Origin: Helicobacter sp.
Lineage (GTDB): Bacteria; Campylobacterota; Campylobacteria; Campylobacterales; Helicobacteraceae
Length of the DNA: 13,113 nucleotides
Direction: 5' to 3'
NCBI GenBank assembly: GCA_029257755.1
Contig: JARIAP010000027.1
Coordinates: 1-13,113 of the forward strand
Positions 1 through 7,023 of this stretch are shown in pieces. The stretch's first letter is position 1, and each line of letters starts with the position of its first letter. The translations under genes and the position numbers were made by a program. The notes under the pieces are model-generated. The model searched no databases. It saw nothing but the letters and a program-made list of their open reading frames with translations, and was not told the DNA's origin.

Positions 1-70
1 GACATTCTCTTAAATATGGTGCTACATTATATATTGGTATAACAACACCTACTTTTTTGTTTTGTTGCAT
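1..70 (-). CDS. Family 2 glycosyltransferase, N-terminal fragment (cut by window edge)
   Basis: Only the first 23 codons are inside the window. They read MQQNKKVGVVIPIYNVAPYL and then REC. The stretch VGVVIPIYN is the typical first beta strand and nucleotide-sugar binding start of GT-A fold, family 2 glycosyltransferases, which move a sugar from an activated nucleotide donor to a growing glycan such as lipopolysaccharide or a surface polysaccharide. The ATG at 68-70 has an AAGG ribosome binding site at 77-80, six bases upstream. The donor, acceptor and catalytic Asp motifs lie outside the window, so the substrate cannot be told. It runs in the same direction as the methyltransferase gene upstream but is separated from it by about 250 bp and has its own likely promoter. 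Confidence 0.8.
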   Translation of the reverse strand, partial: MQQNKKVGVVIPIYNVAPYLREC

Positions 71-108
71 TAAGGACCTTTTAAATGGATTTGAAATAAT
101 AAATATGT

Positions 109-114
109 ATTATA
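109..114 (-). promoter_or_regulatory. Putative -10 box for the glycosyltransferase gene
   Basis: A perfect TATAAT on the minus strand lies 38 bases before the ATG at 70. It would place the transcription start near 102 and give a leader of about 30 bases. No -35 box is clear. AT-rich sequence makes chance matches common. Confidence 0.4.
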
Positions 115-273
115 TAATAATCATTAATAGAATCTATGTAATAAATTAAACTTACTTAAATTAATTAATAAATAATAAACTAAAATTTATTGATATAGTC
201 AATTTAGGTATGAATAACAAATAAAACATAAAAAACAATGATATATTTTATAATGAATTAATTTTGTGCTTAT

Positions 274-302
274 AAGATAATATTGCAAAAACATATTATC
301 TT
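274..302 (-). terminator. Possible weak terminator hairpin downstream of the methyltransferase gene
   Basis: A perfect 10-bp inverted repeat (274-283 with 293-302) surrounds a 9-base loop, starting 18 bases after the stop codon at 320-322. The stem has only one G-C pair and no run of T follows, so it may be a 3' end structure rather than a true intrinsic terminator. Confidence 0.3.
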
Positions 303-319
303 CAATTTATACATTATAT

Positions 320-1108
320 TTATTTGTAAAAAATGCTACCAAATTCATATTTAATAGATTTAAAACCTGCTATATTTGCTATTTGAATAATGTGTTTAGC
401 TTTTGCATATGTTGTAATTAAACAATTTTTAGCAGTAATTCTATTTAGTTGTTTAAAATAATGTATATCCCATAATTCTTCATTATATTTTGAACTGAAG
501 GCATCTTGAAATATAATGTCAAAAAATGAATTTGGAAATTTATTTATATAATCTAAAGCATTTCCATGCAAAAAATAAAGCTTTTTTGTATTATCATCAG
601 TATAAAATTTGTTTTTAATTAGATTATATATAATATCTTTACTATTTTGTATATTATATGAAAAATTATATAAATCATGCAATAAATTATCTTTTTCTGG
701 GGAGTAAATCTCGCATTTTTCAAAATATTCTAATCCAAGCATAGCATTATATCCCAATCCAAAACATATATCCAAGATTCTAAGTGGTTTGTTATAATAT
801 TTTTTATAATTTGTCATATCTATAGGCATAGAATCATTAATATTTGAAATAATATTTTTTATATCATTAAATGTTGTTTGTCTTTTAATGCTTTGATTTA
901 TTTTTTTTGTTTGATATAAAAAAGTGTTTTGAACTAATAGATCATCAAAAGAGCCATGTTTATAAAAAAATAATGCTGGAAATATATGTTTTATTAATGT
1001 TTCACTATATGCACCCATACTTTTTGAATGATAACTCTGTTTGTAATTTGCATTATACATACTAAAACTAGAATCTAAACCTAAAAATATATTATTAGAT
1101 AAAAGCAT
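320..1108 (-). CDS. mnmD: Stand-alone MnmC-type tRNA methyltransferase (MnmD-like)
   Basis: 262 residues. The protein matches the methyltransferase half of MnmC (Methyltransf_30), which uses S-adenosylmethionine to finish the 5-methylaminomethyl-2-thiouridine at the wobble base of some tRNAs. The N-terminal pattern SMYNANYKQSYHSKSMGAYSE (residues 16-36) fits the family's opening block. The SAM-binding loop is ILDICFGLGYN (111-121), and FDIIFQDAF (196-204) followed by W213 fits the conserved acidic catalytic region. The FAD oxidoreductase half found in enterobacterial MnmC is absent. The C-terminus is short, ending soon after the last strand, without the usual Lys-Arg-Glu motif. The ribosome binding site before the ATG is weak. 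The gene lies just downstream of the SRP RNA gene and may be reached by readthrough from it. The family assignment is fairly firm; the exact modification is inferred. Confidence 0.8.
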   Translation of the reverse strand: MLLSNNIFLGLDSSFSMYNANYKQSYHSKSMGAYSETLIKHIFPALFFYKHGSFDDLLVQNTFLYQTKKINQSIKRQTTFNDIKNIISNINDSMPIDMTNYKKYYNKPLRILDICFGLGYNAMLGLEYFEKCEIYSPEKDNLLHDLYNFSYNIQNSKDIIYNLIKNKFYTDDNTKKLYFLHGNALDYINKFPNSFFDIIFQDAFSSKYNEELWDIHYFKQLNRITAKNCLITTYAKAKHIIQIANIAGFKSIKYEFGSIFYK

Positions 1109-1149
1109 ACTTATATCTTTTATATTGGCAATTGATTAAATAATAAGAG

Positions 1150-1262
1150 AGAAACCTCCCAAGCCAGGAACCAATGACACACAGATAATGTAAGTGCTCT
1201 GCTATGTTCCCATCCTGAAGCGTTGCTTATATAATCCATTGCATAGGGCTAACTAGGAAGGC
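1150..1262 (-). ncRNA. ffs: Signal recognition particle 4.5S RNA
   Basis: This RNA binds Ffh to form the particle that carries nascent membrane proteins to FtsY and the translocon. Domain IV is plain at 1196-1221 on the minus strand. From the 5' side it has stem GCUU, internal loop CAGG, stem AUG, tetraloop GGAA (1207-1210), stem CAU, internal loop AGCA, then GAGC closing the outer stem. These are the conserved Ffh contact loops. Further pairings extend the rod: CAAUG with CAUUG, AGCC with GGCU, and at the ends CCUUCC with GGGAGG (1155-1160). The segment is clearly richer in G+C than its surroundings, as expected of a structured RNA in an AT-rich genome. It is the short bacterial form without an Alu domain. 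The ends are estimated from the terminal helix and the promoter; a U-rich tail follows the helix. Confidence 0.93.
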
Positions 1263-1267
1263 AAGAA

Positions 1268-1273
1268 ATTGTA
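1268..1273 (-). promoter_or_regulatory. Putative -10 box of the SRP RNA gene
   Basis: The minus strand reads TATACAAT, with TACAAT at 1273-1268. This is about seven bases before the predicted first base of the RNA near 1262, the right distance for a sigma-70 start. A T-rich stretch lies upstream, as is common for promoters in this phylum. Confidence 0.6.
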
Positions 1274-1286
1274 TATAAAAATACTT

Positions 1287-1323
1287 TAAAAAATGCTTAA
1301 ATTAAATAAAATTTTATTTAATT
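1287..1323 (-). terminator. Likely terminator of ald
   Basis: A perfect 24-bp palindrome (1300-1323) overlaps the last codons and stop of ald. Its arms can fold into a stem of about ten A-T pairs with a small loop. On the minus strand a run of six T (1293-1288) follows a few bases later. The stem lacks G-C pairs, so its strength is uncertain, but the position between ald and the separately transcribed SRP RNA gene fits a terminator. Confidence 0.5.
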
Positions 1324-2423
1324 AAATCTTTTATGTCTGTATATTCAATACCAAATGCATCACTAACGCCTTTATAAGTGCATTTGCCATTGTAAGTGTT
1401 TATACCTTCTAATATACCAATATCTTTAATTGCTGCTTCTTTTAGACCATATTTTGCAATATTTAAACCAAAGTTAAGTGTAGAATCTGTTAATGCTAAT
1501 GTAGCAGTTTTTGCTACAGAACCTGGCATATTTGCTACACAATAATGTAATATCCCATCTATATCAAAAACAGGATTATCATGTGTAGTTGGTTTAGAAG
1601 TTTCAAAACAACCACCTTGATCTATTGCAACATCTGTTAGTATAGCACCTGTTTTCATGATTCCTAAATCATCTTTTTTTACAAGTTTTGGTGCTTTTGC
1701 TCCCGGTATTAAAACTGCACCAATTACTGCGTCAGCTTCTTTTATACTTGCCAATAAATTTGCCCTTGAACTAAATAATGTGTGTATACGCATGTCAAAC
1801 ATTTGATCTACATAGGCTAAACGAGCAACATCAATATCTAATATAGTTACATCAGCACCAATACCCATTGCTAGTTGTGCTGCGTTTAATCCTACTACAC
1901 CAGCACCAATTATTGTAATTTTACCTTTAGGTGTTCCCGGAATTCCGCTAAGCAACATTCCATTGCCACCAAATGTTTTTTGTATATATTTTGCAGATTC
2001 TATAACCGCCAATCGTCCAGCAATAGAACTCATAGGGGCTAAACAAGGCAGTATATTTTTAATTTTAATTGTTTCATAAGCAACAGAATTTATCTTTTTA
2101 TCTAATAGCATATCTGTAAGTTTTCTATCTGCAGCTAAATGCAAATAAGTAAAAAGCGTTTGATTTTCTCTAAAATAACTATATTCGCTCTCAATAGGCT
2201 CTTTAACTTTTATAATCATTTCACTTTCTTTAAACAATTTAGCTTTATCAACTATTTTTGCACCTGCTCTATGATATTCTTCATCGCTAAAACCTATGGT
2301 GCTCCCAGCATCATGCTCTACATAAACTATATGCCCAGCTTCTTTATACTCATGAACATTTGATGGAGTTATTCCAACCCTATATTCATGAACTTTAATT
2401 TCTTTTGGACAACCAACAATCAT
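1314..2423 (-). CDS. ald: Alanine dehydrogenase
   Basis: 369 residues, the usual family length of about 370. It catalyses NAD-dependent oxidative deamination of L-alanine to pyruvate and ammonia, and the reverse, in the cytoplasm (EC 1.4.1.1). The start MIVGCPKEIK and EYRVGITP (Arg15) match the substrate-binding N-terminal domain, with Lys74 in KVKEP and His95 in YLHLAA as the expected pyruvate-contacting and catalytic residues. The NAD-binding Rossmann motif GAGVVG begins at Gly173, with the ribose-binding acidic stretch DVTILDID at 191-198. Asp268 in VAIDQGG matches the conserved catalytic Asp. VANMPGSVAKTAT replaces the common VPRTST ending of that motif. AAGGAGT at 2428-2434 is a strong ribosome binding site and sets the ATG at 2423. 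It appears to be a single-gene unit. Residue roles come from family knowledge. Confidence 0.97.
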   Translation of the reverse strand: MIVGCPKEIKVHEYRVGITPSNVHEYKEAGHIVYVEHDAGSTIGFSDEEYHRAGAKIVDKAKLFKESEMIIKVKEPIESEYSYFRENQTLFTYLHLAADRKLTDMLLDKKINSVAYETIKIKNILPCLAPMSSIAGRLAVIESAKYIQKTFGGNGMLLSGIPGTPKGKITIIGAGVVGLNAAQLAMGIGADVTILDIDVARLAYVDQMFDMRIHTLFSSRANLLASIKEADAVIGAVLIPGAKAPKLVKKDDLGIMKTGAILTDVAIDQGGCFETSKPTTHDNPVFDIDGILHYCVANMPGSVAKTATLALTDSTLNFGLNIAKYGLKEAAIKDIGILEGINTYNGKCTYKGVSDAFGIEYTDIKDLIK

Positions 2424-2731
2424 AAAAACTCCTTGATTCTAATAGTTAGGCAAATTTATTGTATGCCATTTGATTAAATATAATTAATCATAATAAATGC
2501 TTTAATCTATATAATTATATTCTATAAAAGAAATAATTTATTGTTACTTTTTGTAAAATAAATCAATGTTTGTATAACAATATTACAATATATTTAACAA
2601 CAAAACTCTTAAATATAATTTTATTGTATCACTACATAATATTATAATATATAAATATTTTCATGTTTAATTTTGTTGTTAAAATAAGTCACAATATTTA
2701 GATGGCTATTAAAAAAAACAGAATTACTAAA
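2424..2731. other. Intergenic region between the DUF2018 gene and ald
   Basis: About 308 bp with no credible coding frame. It should hold the ald promoter: a TATAAT on the minus strand at 2519-2514 would give a leader of about 85 bases. A 7-bp inverted repeat (2471-2477 with 2484-2490, reading TGATTAA and TTAATCA) lies between that box and the start codon and could be an operator. A 13-bp inverted repeat (2593-2605 with 2671-2683) encloses 65 bases of AT-rich sequence. A run of eight T on the minus strand (2718-2711) follows the DUF2018 stop codon but has no strong stem in front of it. Confidence 0.45.
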
Positions 2732-3022
2732 TTACTCATTTTCACTAAGAATTTTTGACATAGATTCTATTGCTAGACTATTTTTTTTCTCATTAAAACG
2801 CTTTTTTAGCTCTCCATCATGATGAACATTGTAAAAAAAATCACGCAAATTTATTTGCATATCTTGCTCTTCAAATGCCATTTCATATAGAGCTAATTCT
2901 TCTAAAAGTCTTTCAATTTCATTACTAGCTAGTGTTCTACTTGCATTAAAAATTATTTCTTTCCATTTAGTAATTGGACTACCTTCAAAAATTTCCATAC
3001 TATCAACTGGATTTTCCCACAT
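2732..3022 (-). CDS. DUF2018 family protein, homologue of H. pylori HP0242
   Basis: 96 residues, acidic and helical, without signal peptide or membrane segment, so probably cytoplasmic. The pattern EIFEGSP (10-16), KWKEIIFNAS, the Glu/Leu-rich helix EIERLLEELALYEMAFEEQD and the ending SMSKILSENE (87-96) match what I recall of HP0242 along the full length. That protein's crystal structure is a tightly intertwined helical dimer, which others have used to build a knotted single-chain protein. Its cellular role is not known to me. AAGGA at 3029-3033 on the minus strand, six bases before the ATG, supports the start. It is transcribed divergently from ispG and probably alone; a TATAAA at 3047-3042 could be its -10 box. 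The family call is confident; no function is proposed. Confidence 0.9.
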   Translation of the reverse strand: MWENPVDSMEIFEGSPITKWKEIIFNASRTLASNEIERLLEELALYEMAFEEQDMQINLRDFFYNVHHDGELKKRFNEKKNSLAIESMSKILSENE

Positions 3023-3332
3023 AATATATCCTTCAATAAAATTTATAATTACTTAATTGTTGCATATTTTTTATTTTTATTCAAGTGATTTTATTAATTT
3101 ATATTTTATATTTCATATTGTTTAAAGTTTTACTCATTTGTTTTTGATTAAAAATCAATTTATTTTGGTATTTTTTAAATAGAATATAAATTCTATATTT
3201 TATGTAAAACTCAATCACTGGAATCAACCTAAATATTATTAATAATTTAACAGATAAATACTAAGCATTAAAATTTATAAATATATGTTAAAATTCATAA
3301 TTTATCAATAGATTTATATTCTAAGGAACAAA
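3023..3332. other. Divergent intergenic region between the DUF2018 gene and ispG
   Basis: About 310 bp, very AT-rich, no coding frame. It should carry promoters for both neighbours. Visible symmetric sites are a 7-bp inverted repeat with a 4-base loop at 3179-3196 (ATAGAAT and ATTCTAT) and a perfect 12-bp palindrome ATTATTAATAAT at 3235-3246. The latter loosely resembles a Fur-type box, but in such AT-rich DNA I give it little weight. Nothing looks like a structured RNA. Confidence 0.4.
3286..3294 (+). promoter_or_regulatory. Putative extended -10 promoter of ispG
   Basis: TGTTAAAAT is a TG-N-TAAAAT extended -10 element ending 38 bases before the ATG. A start near 3301 would give a leader of about 32 bases containing the AAGGA ribosome binding site at 3323-3327. 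No -35 box is evident. Confidence 0.5.
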
Positions 3333-4418
3333 ATGCAAGAGAATATCATTAAATCTCGTTATCCAACAAAAAAGATTTTTGTTGGAAATGTAGCAGTAGG
3401 TGGGGATGCTCCAATAAGTGTGCAAAGTATGACTTTTAGTAAAACTCATAATATAGAGGCTACAAAGGAACAATTAGATAGGTTGCAATTAGCTGGTGCA
3501 GATATTGTTCGTTTAGCCGTGCTTACAGAAGATGATGCCAATGCATTAAAACAATTAAAATCATTAACAACGCTACCACTTATAGCAGACATTCATTTTA
3601 AATACAAATTAGCTTTAATTGCTTCACAATATGTAGATTGCATAAGGATTAATCCGGGAAATATAGGTTCTAAAGAAAAAATTAAGGAGGTTGTAAAAGC
3701 TTGCAATGAAAGAAATATACCAATTAGAATTGGTGTAAATGGTGGTAGTTTAGAAAAAGAGTTTGAACAAAAGTATGGGGCTACACCAAAAGGAATGGTA
3801 GAATCTGCTCTTTATAATATAAGATTATTAGAAGATTTTGGTTTTACAAATATTAAGGTTTCTTTAAAAGCAAGTGATTCTCCTCGCACTATTGAAGCTT
3901 ATAGGTTATTAAGACCTTTGGTTGAATATCCATTTCATTTGGGTGTTACAGAGGCTGGGACTTTATATCATTCAACTATTAAAAGCTCTATTGCTTTAGG
4001 GAATCTTTTAATGGATGGAATTGGAGATACAATGCGTTGTTCTATTACAGGTGAATTAGAAGAAGAAATAAAACTAGCAAAATCTATACTTAGATATTCT
4101 GGACGACAAAAGGAAGGCTTAACAATTGTTTCTTGTCCAACATGTGGTAGAATACAAGCAGATTTAGTAAGTGCTATTAAGAAGGTAGAAACAAGTTTAT
4201 CACATATTAAGACACCATTGCAAGTAAGTGTTATGGGTTGTGCTGTTAATGCTCTTGGAGAAGCAAAACATGCAGATATAGCAATTGCTTTTGGAAACAA
4301 GATAGGGCATATAATTAAGGGTGGTAAAGTGCTATCAAAACACAATGAAAATGAAATTGTTGATAAATTTGTATATGAAGTTGAAAAGTTAGCAAAAGAA
4401 AGGGAAACAGAGCTTTAA
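3333..4418 (+). CDS. ispG: 4-hydroxy-3-methylbut-2-en-1-yl diphosphate synthase (IspG/GcpE)
   Basis: 361 residues, the normal size of the bacterial single-barrel form. It reduces 2-C-methyl-D-erythritol 2,4-cyclodiphosphate to HMBPP, the second-last step of the MEP isoprenoid pathway, in the cytoplasm. The N-terminal TIM barrel holds the marker blocks [24 protein letters not shown] and IRINPGNIG. The C-terminal domain carries the [4Fe-4S] ligands SCPTCGR (Cys268, Cys271), GCAVNALGE (Cys303) and Glu310, aligned to the ligands known in E. coli. AAGGA at 3323-3327 sets the ATG. About 200 bp separate it from thrS, which has its own likely promoter, so the two are probably separate units. A 7-bp inverted repeat at 4478-4484 with 4504-4510 may be part of its 3' end. 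Confidence 0.98.
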   Translation: MQENIIKSRYPTKKIFVGNVAVGGDAPISVQSMTFSKTHNIEATKEQLDRLQLAGADIVRLAVLTEDDANALKQLKSLTTLPLIADIHFKYKLALIASQYVDCIRINPGNIGSKEKIKEVVKACNERNIPIRIGVNGGSLEKEFEQKYGATPKGMVESALYNIRLLEDFGFTNIKVSLKASDSPRTIEAYRLLRPLVEYPFHLGVTEAGTLYHSTIKSSIALGNLLMDGIGDTMRCSITGELEEEIKLAKSILRYSGRQKEGLTIVSCPTCGRIQADLVSAIKKVETSLSHIKTPLQVSVMGCAVNALGEAKHADIAIAFGNKIGHIIKGGKVLSKHNENEIVDKFVYEVEKLAKERETEL

Positions 4419-4526
4419 TTTTTATTGTTTTGCATACTTAATATTTATTTCATGTGATTTTAAGCATAGATTCAGTTATCACTTGTATAATTATTAACTT
4501 TTAAAGTGATTTATCTTTTAGTTTAT

Positions 4527-4568
4527 TTATAATAATTTTAACTTATTTATAGCTTAAAATTATTATAA
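4527..4568. repeat. 15-bp perfect inverted repeat overlapping the thrS promoter
   Basis: Arms 4527-4541 and 4554-4568 are perfectly complementary, with a 12-base loop. All pairs are A-T. The right arm overlaps the likely thrS -10 box (4564-4569), and the left arm holds a second TATAAT (4528-4533). It could be a repressor operator, a hairpin, or the end of the ispG transcript, but no T run follows it. Confidence 0.6.
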
Positions 4569-4569
4569 T
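4564..4569 (+). promoter_or_regulatory. Putative -10 box of thrS
   Basis: TATAAT placed 49 bases before the TTG start. A start near 4576 gives a leader of about 43 bases. It is embedded in the right arm of the 15-bp inverted repeat. An alternative TATAAT stands at 4528-4533. Confidence 0.5.
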
Positions 4570-4618
4570 TAGATATTTGTTTTATGTGTTTAATATTTAA
4601 TAATAAAGGAAATTATAA

Positions 4619-6457
4619 TTGCGAGAAATTATTGGATATGTTGATAATAACAACATTCTTGATATTCAAAGTGTAGAAGAAAAAAAACTAGATACAAGTG
4701 TTTTAGTGCCAATTTATTTTGATGATACAAATGAAGCACATCAAATAATCCGCCATACATGTGCTCATTTACTTGCAGAAGCAATTAAAGCTATTTATCC
4801 AGAAGCAAAGTTTTTTGTTGGTCCCGTTGTTAGTGAAGGTTTTTATTATGATTTTAAGATAGATTCTAAAATCGGTGTTGATGATTTGCCAAAAATTGAA
4901 AACAAGATGAAAGAGATTGCAAAAAAAGGGCAAAAACTAGTAAAAATCAACATTAATAGAAAAGAAGCAGAAGAAAGATTTAAGAATGATGAGTTAAAAC
5001 ATGCTGTAATGAGTAAAATTGAAGGAAATAACTTTAGCATATATAAACAAGGTGATTTTGAAGATTTATGCAAAGGACCACATTTACCAAATCTAAAATT
5101 ATTAAATGCTTTTAAACTAACAAAAATTTCTGGTGCATATCTTGGAGGTGATGAAGATTCTGAAGTCTTAACCCGTATATATGGAATTGCATTTGCAAAA
5201 AAAGAAAATTTGAAAGACTACCTATATAAATTAGAGGAAGCAAAAAAGAGAGATCATAGAAAGCTTGGGATAGAACTAGAGTTATTTACATTTGACGAAG
5301 AAGTTGGTTCAGGTTTGCCTATATGGTTACCAAAAGGTGCAAGGATTAGGAGAAAAATTGAAGAATTATTAACAAAAGCATTGATTATTAATGAATATGA
5401 GCCTGTTAGATGTCCAGAAATTTTAAAAAGTGATGTATGGAAAATTAGCGGACATTATAGCCATTATAAGGAAAATATGTATTTTACTACAATAGATGAG
5501 GTAGAATATGGCATAAAACCTATGAATTGTGTTGGACATATAAAAGTGTATCAAAATAGCATTAGAAGTTACAGAGAGTTACCTCTTAGATTTTATGAAT
5601 ATGGTGTTGTTCATAGGCATGAAAAAAGTGGAGTTTTGCATGGATTATTGCGCGTAAGAGAATTTACTCAAGATGATGCACATATATTTTGTCGTCCAGA
5701 ACAAATAGAAAATGAAGTAAATAATATTTTAAGATTTACGCATAGAATCATGAAAGCATTTAATTTTTCTTATGAAATGGAGCTATCTACTAGACCAGAG
5801 AAGTCTATTGGTAGTGATGAAATATGGGATAATGCCACACAAGCATTAAAAAATGCACTAATTGAAAATAACATTAACTATCAAATAGATGATGGGGGTG
5901 GTGCATTTTATGGACCAAAAATAGATATAAAAATTACAGATGCAATTGGTAGAAAATGGCAATGTGGGACTATACAGATTGATATGAATTTACCAAATAG
6001 ATTCAATTTAAGCTATATTGATGAAAACAATAAACAAGCACAACCGGTTATGATTCATCGTGCAATTTTGGGTAGTTTTGAGAGATTTGTGGCAATTTTA
6101 ACAGAGCATTATGGAGGAGAATTTCCATTCTTTATTTCACCAACACAAATAATTATTATCCCCATTGGTGATAAACATGCAGAAATGGCACAAAACTTAC
6201 AAATAGATTTACGAAATATTGGTATTTATGCAGAAATAAACATAAAAAATGAATCATTAAACAAAAAAATACGAATAGCAGAAAAACAAAAAGTGCCTAT
6301 GATTGCTATCATAGGAGATAAGGAATTAGAAAATAAGTTACTTTCTATAAGAGACAGAAGAAATAAAAATGAGTTAGGAGAAAATTTGCAATATGAAATT
6401 AGTGTTGAAGAGTTTTTACAGAAAGTCTCAATTTTAAATAGAGAGGTTAGTTTTTGA
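4619..6457 (+). CDS. thrS: Threonyl-tRNA synthetase
   Basis: 612 residues. It joins threonine to tRNA-Thr in the cytoplasm and edits mischarged serine. The N-terminal TGS-like segment is shortened (about 35 residues before PIYFDD). The editing domain shows His46 and His50 (HTCAH) and CKGPH with Cys151 and His155. The class II core has motif 1 near GLPIWLPKG (232-240), motif 2 around FYEYGVVHRHE with Arg333, and motif 3 in IHRAILGSFERF with Arg481. The zinc ligands are Cys304, His355 and His480, nearly the E. coli spacing. A C-terminal anticodon-binding domain follows. The start is TTG, set by AAGGA at 4606-4610, eight bases upstream; no in-frame ATG lies before the conserved sequence. The stop TGA overlaps the infC start, so the two genes are translationally linked. 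Confidence 0.98.
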   Translation: MREIIGYVDNNNILDIQSVEEKKLDTSVLVPIYFDDTNEAHQIIRHTCAHLLAEAIKAIYPEAKFFVGPVVSEGFYYDFKIDSKIGVDDLPKIENKMKEIAKKGQKLVKININRKEAEERFKNDELKHAVMSKIEGNNFSIYKQGDFEDLCKGPHLPNLKLLNAFKLTKISGAYLGGDEDSEVLTRIYGIAFAKKENLKDYLYKLEEAKKRDHRKLGIELELFTFDEEVGSGLPIWLPKGARIRRKIEELLTKALIINEYEPVRCPEILKSDVWKISGHYSHYKENMYFTTIDEVEYGIKPMNCVGHIKVYQNSIRSYRELPLRFYEYGVVHRHEKSGVLHGLLRVREFTQDDAHIFCRPEQIENEVNNILRFTHRIMKAFNFSYEMELSTRPEKSIGSDEIWDNATQALKNALIENNINYQIDDGGGAFYGPKIDIKITDAIGRKWQCGTIQIDMNLPNRFNLSYIDENNKQAQPVMIHRAILGSFERFVAILTEHYGGEFPFFISPTQIIIIPIGDKHAEMAQNLQIDLRNIGIYAEINIKNESLNKKIRIAEKQKVPMIAIIGDKELENKLLSIRDRRNKNELGENLQYEISVEEFLQKVSILNREVSF

Positions 6458-6978
6458 ATAAAGAAGAAACATTAGTAAATGGAAAAATCCGTTTTGATGA
6501 AGTAAGATGTATATCTGAAGATGGGGAACAATTAGGTATAATGAGTGCTAAAGAAGCACAAAATTTAGCGAATAATGAGGGACTTGATTTAGTGTGTATA
6601 TCACCAAATGCTAATCCGCCAGTATGTAAAATAGTAGAGTATGGCAAATATAGATATCAATTGGAAAAAAAGCAAAAAGAAGCAAAAAAAAAGCAAAAGC
6701 AAGTTGAAGTAAAGGAAATAAAGCTTTCAACACAAATTGCACAAAATGATATTAACTATAAAGTAAAACATGCTAGAGAGTTTTTTCAAGAAGGTAAGCA
6801 TGTAAAATTTAGAGTTTATTTAAGGGGTAGGGAATTACAAAATCCAGCAGGTGTCTTTGAAATGCTTAAAAGAGTTATAGCTATGGTAGAAGATATAGCA
6901 CATACAGATAAAGAAGCAAAAATAGAAGGAAAATATGCAAGTATTTTAATGATTCCAAATAATAAACCAAAAGCATAA
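6454..6978 (+). CDS. infC: Translation initiation factor IF-3
   Basis: 174 residues, normal length. IF-3 binds the 30S subunit, keeps it apart from 50S and checks the start codon and initiator tRNA. The N-terminal domain runs to about residue 72 (GKIRFDEVR, SPNANPPVCKI), then comes a Lys-rich linker helix (about 73-90) and the C-terminal domain (EIKLSTQIAQNDINYKV, GKHVKFRVYLRGRE). The start is TTG inside the sequence TTGA, sharing four bases with the thrS stop. AGAGG at 6442-6446, seven bases upstream, is its ribosome binding site. No other start codon lies before the conserved region. E. coli infC starts with AUU and is autoregulated through it; whether the TTG here plays a similar part is open. 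A promoter for rpmI follows immediately after the stop. Confidence 0.97.
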   Translation: MNKEETLVNGKIRFDEVRCISEDGEQLGIMSAKEAQNLANNEGLDLVCISPNANPPVCKIVEYGKYRYQLEKKQKEAKKKQKQVEVKEIKLSTQIAQNDINYKVKHAREFFQEGKHVKFRVYLRGRELQNPAGVFEMLKRVIAMVEDIAHTDKEAKIEGKYASILMIPNNKPKA

Positions 6979-6985
6979 AAAAATA

Positions 6986-6994
6986 TGATATAAT
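6986..6994 (+). promoter_or_regulatory. Extended -10 promoter of rpmI
   Basis: TGATATAAT is a perfect extended -10 element in the 45-bp gap between infC and rpmI. The start would fall near 7001, with a leader of about 23 bases that includes AAAGGAG. This would let the ribosomal protein genes be expressed apart from thrS-infC. Confidence 0.65.
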
Positions 6995-7023
6995 AAAAGC
7001 TTTATTTTAAGAAAGGAGAAATA

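Noticed and set aside
2139..2363. Plus-strand open frame of 74 codons opposite ald
   Set aside because: It lies wholly inside ald on the other strand, has no recognisable domain, and ald is certain; it is a shadow frame.
3235..3246. 12-bp palindrome ATTATTAATAAT resembling a Fur box
   Set aside because: All A-T in an AT-rich gap, not on a promoter element of either neighbour, and neither gene is a typical iron-regulated target.
3968..4345. Minus-strand open frame of 125 codons opposite ispG
   Set aside because: It mirrors the conserved C-terminal half of ispG and shows no family features; it is a shadow frame.
4846..5073. Minus-strand open frame of 75 codons opposite thrS
   Set aside because: Low-complexity translation of the complement of thrS, with no independent start signals that convince.
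6447..6647. Minus-strand open frame of 66 codons across the thrS-infC junction
   Set aside because: It overlaps two certain genes and shows no domain or context.
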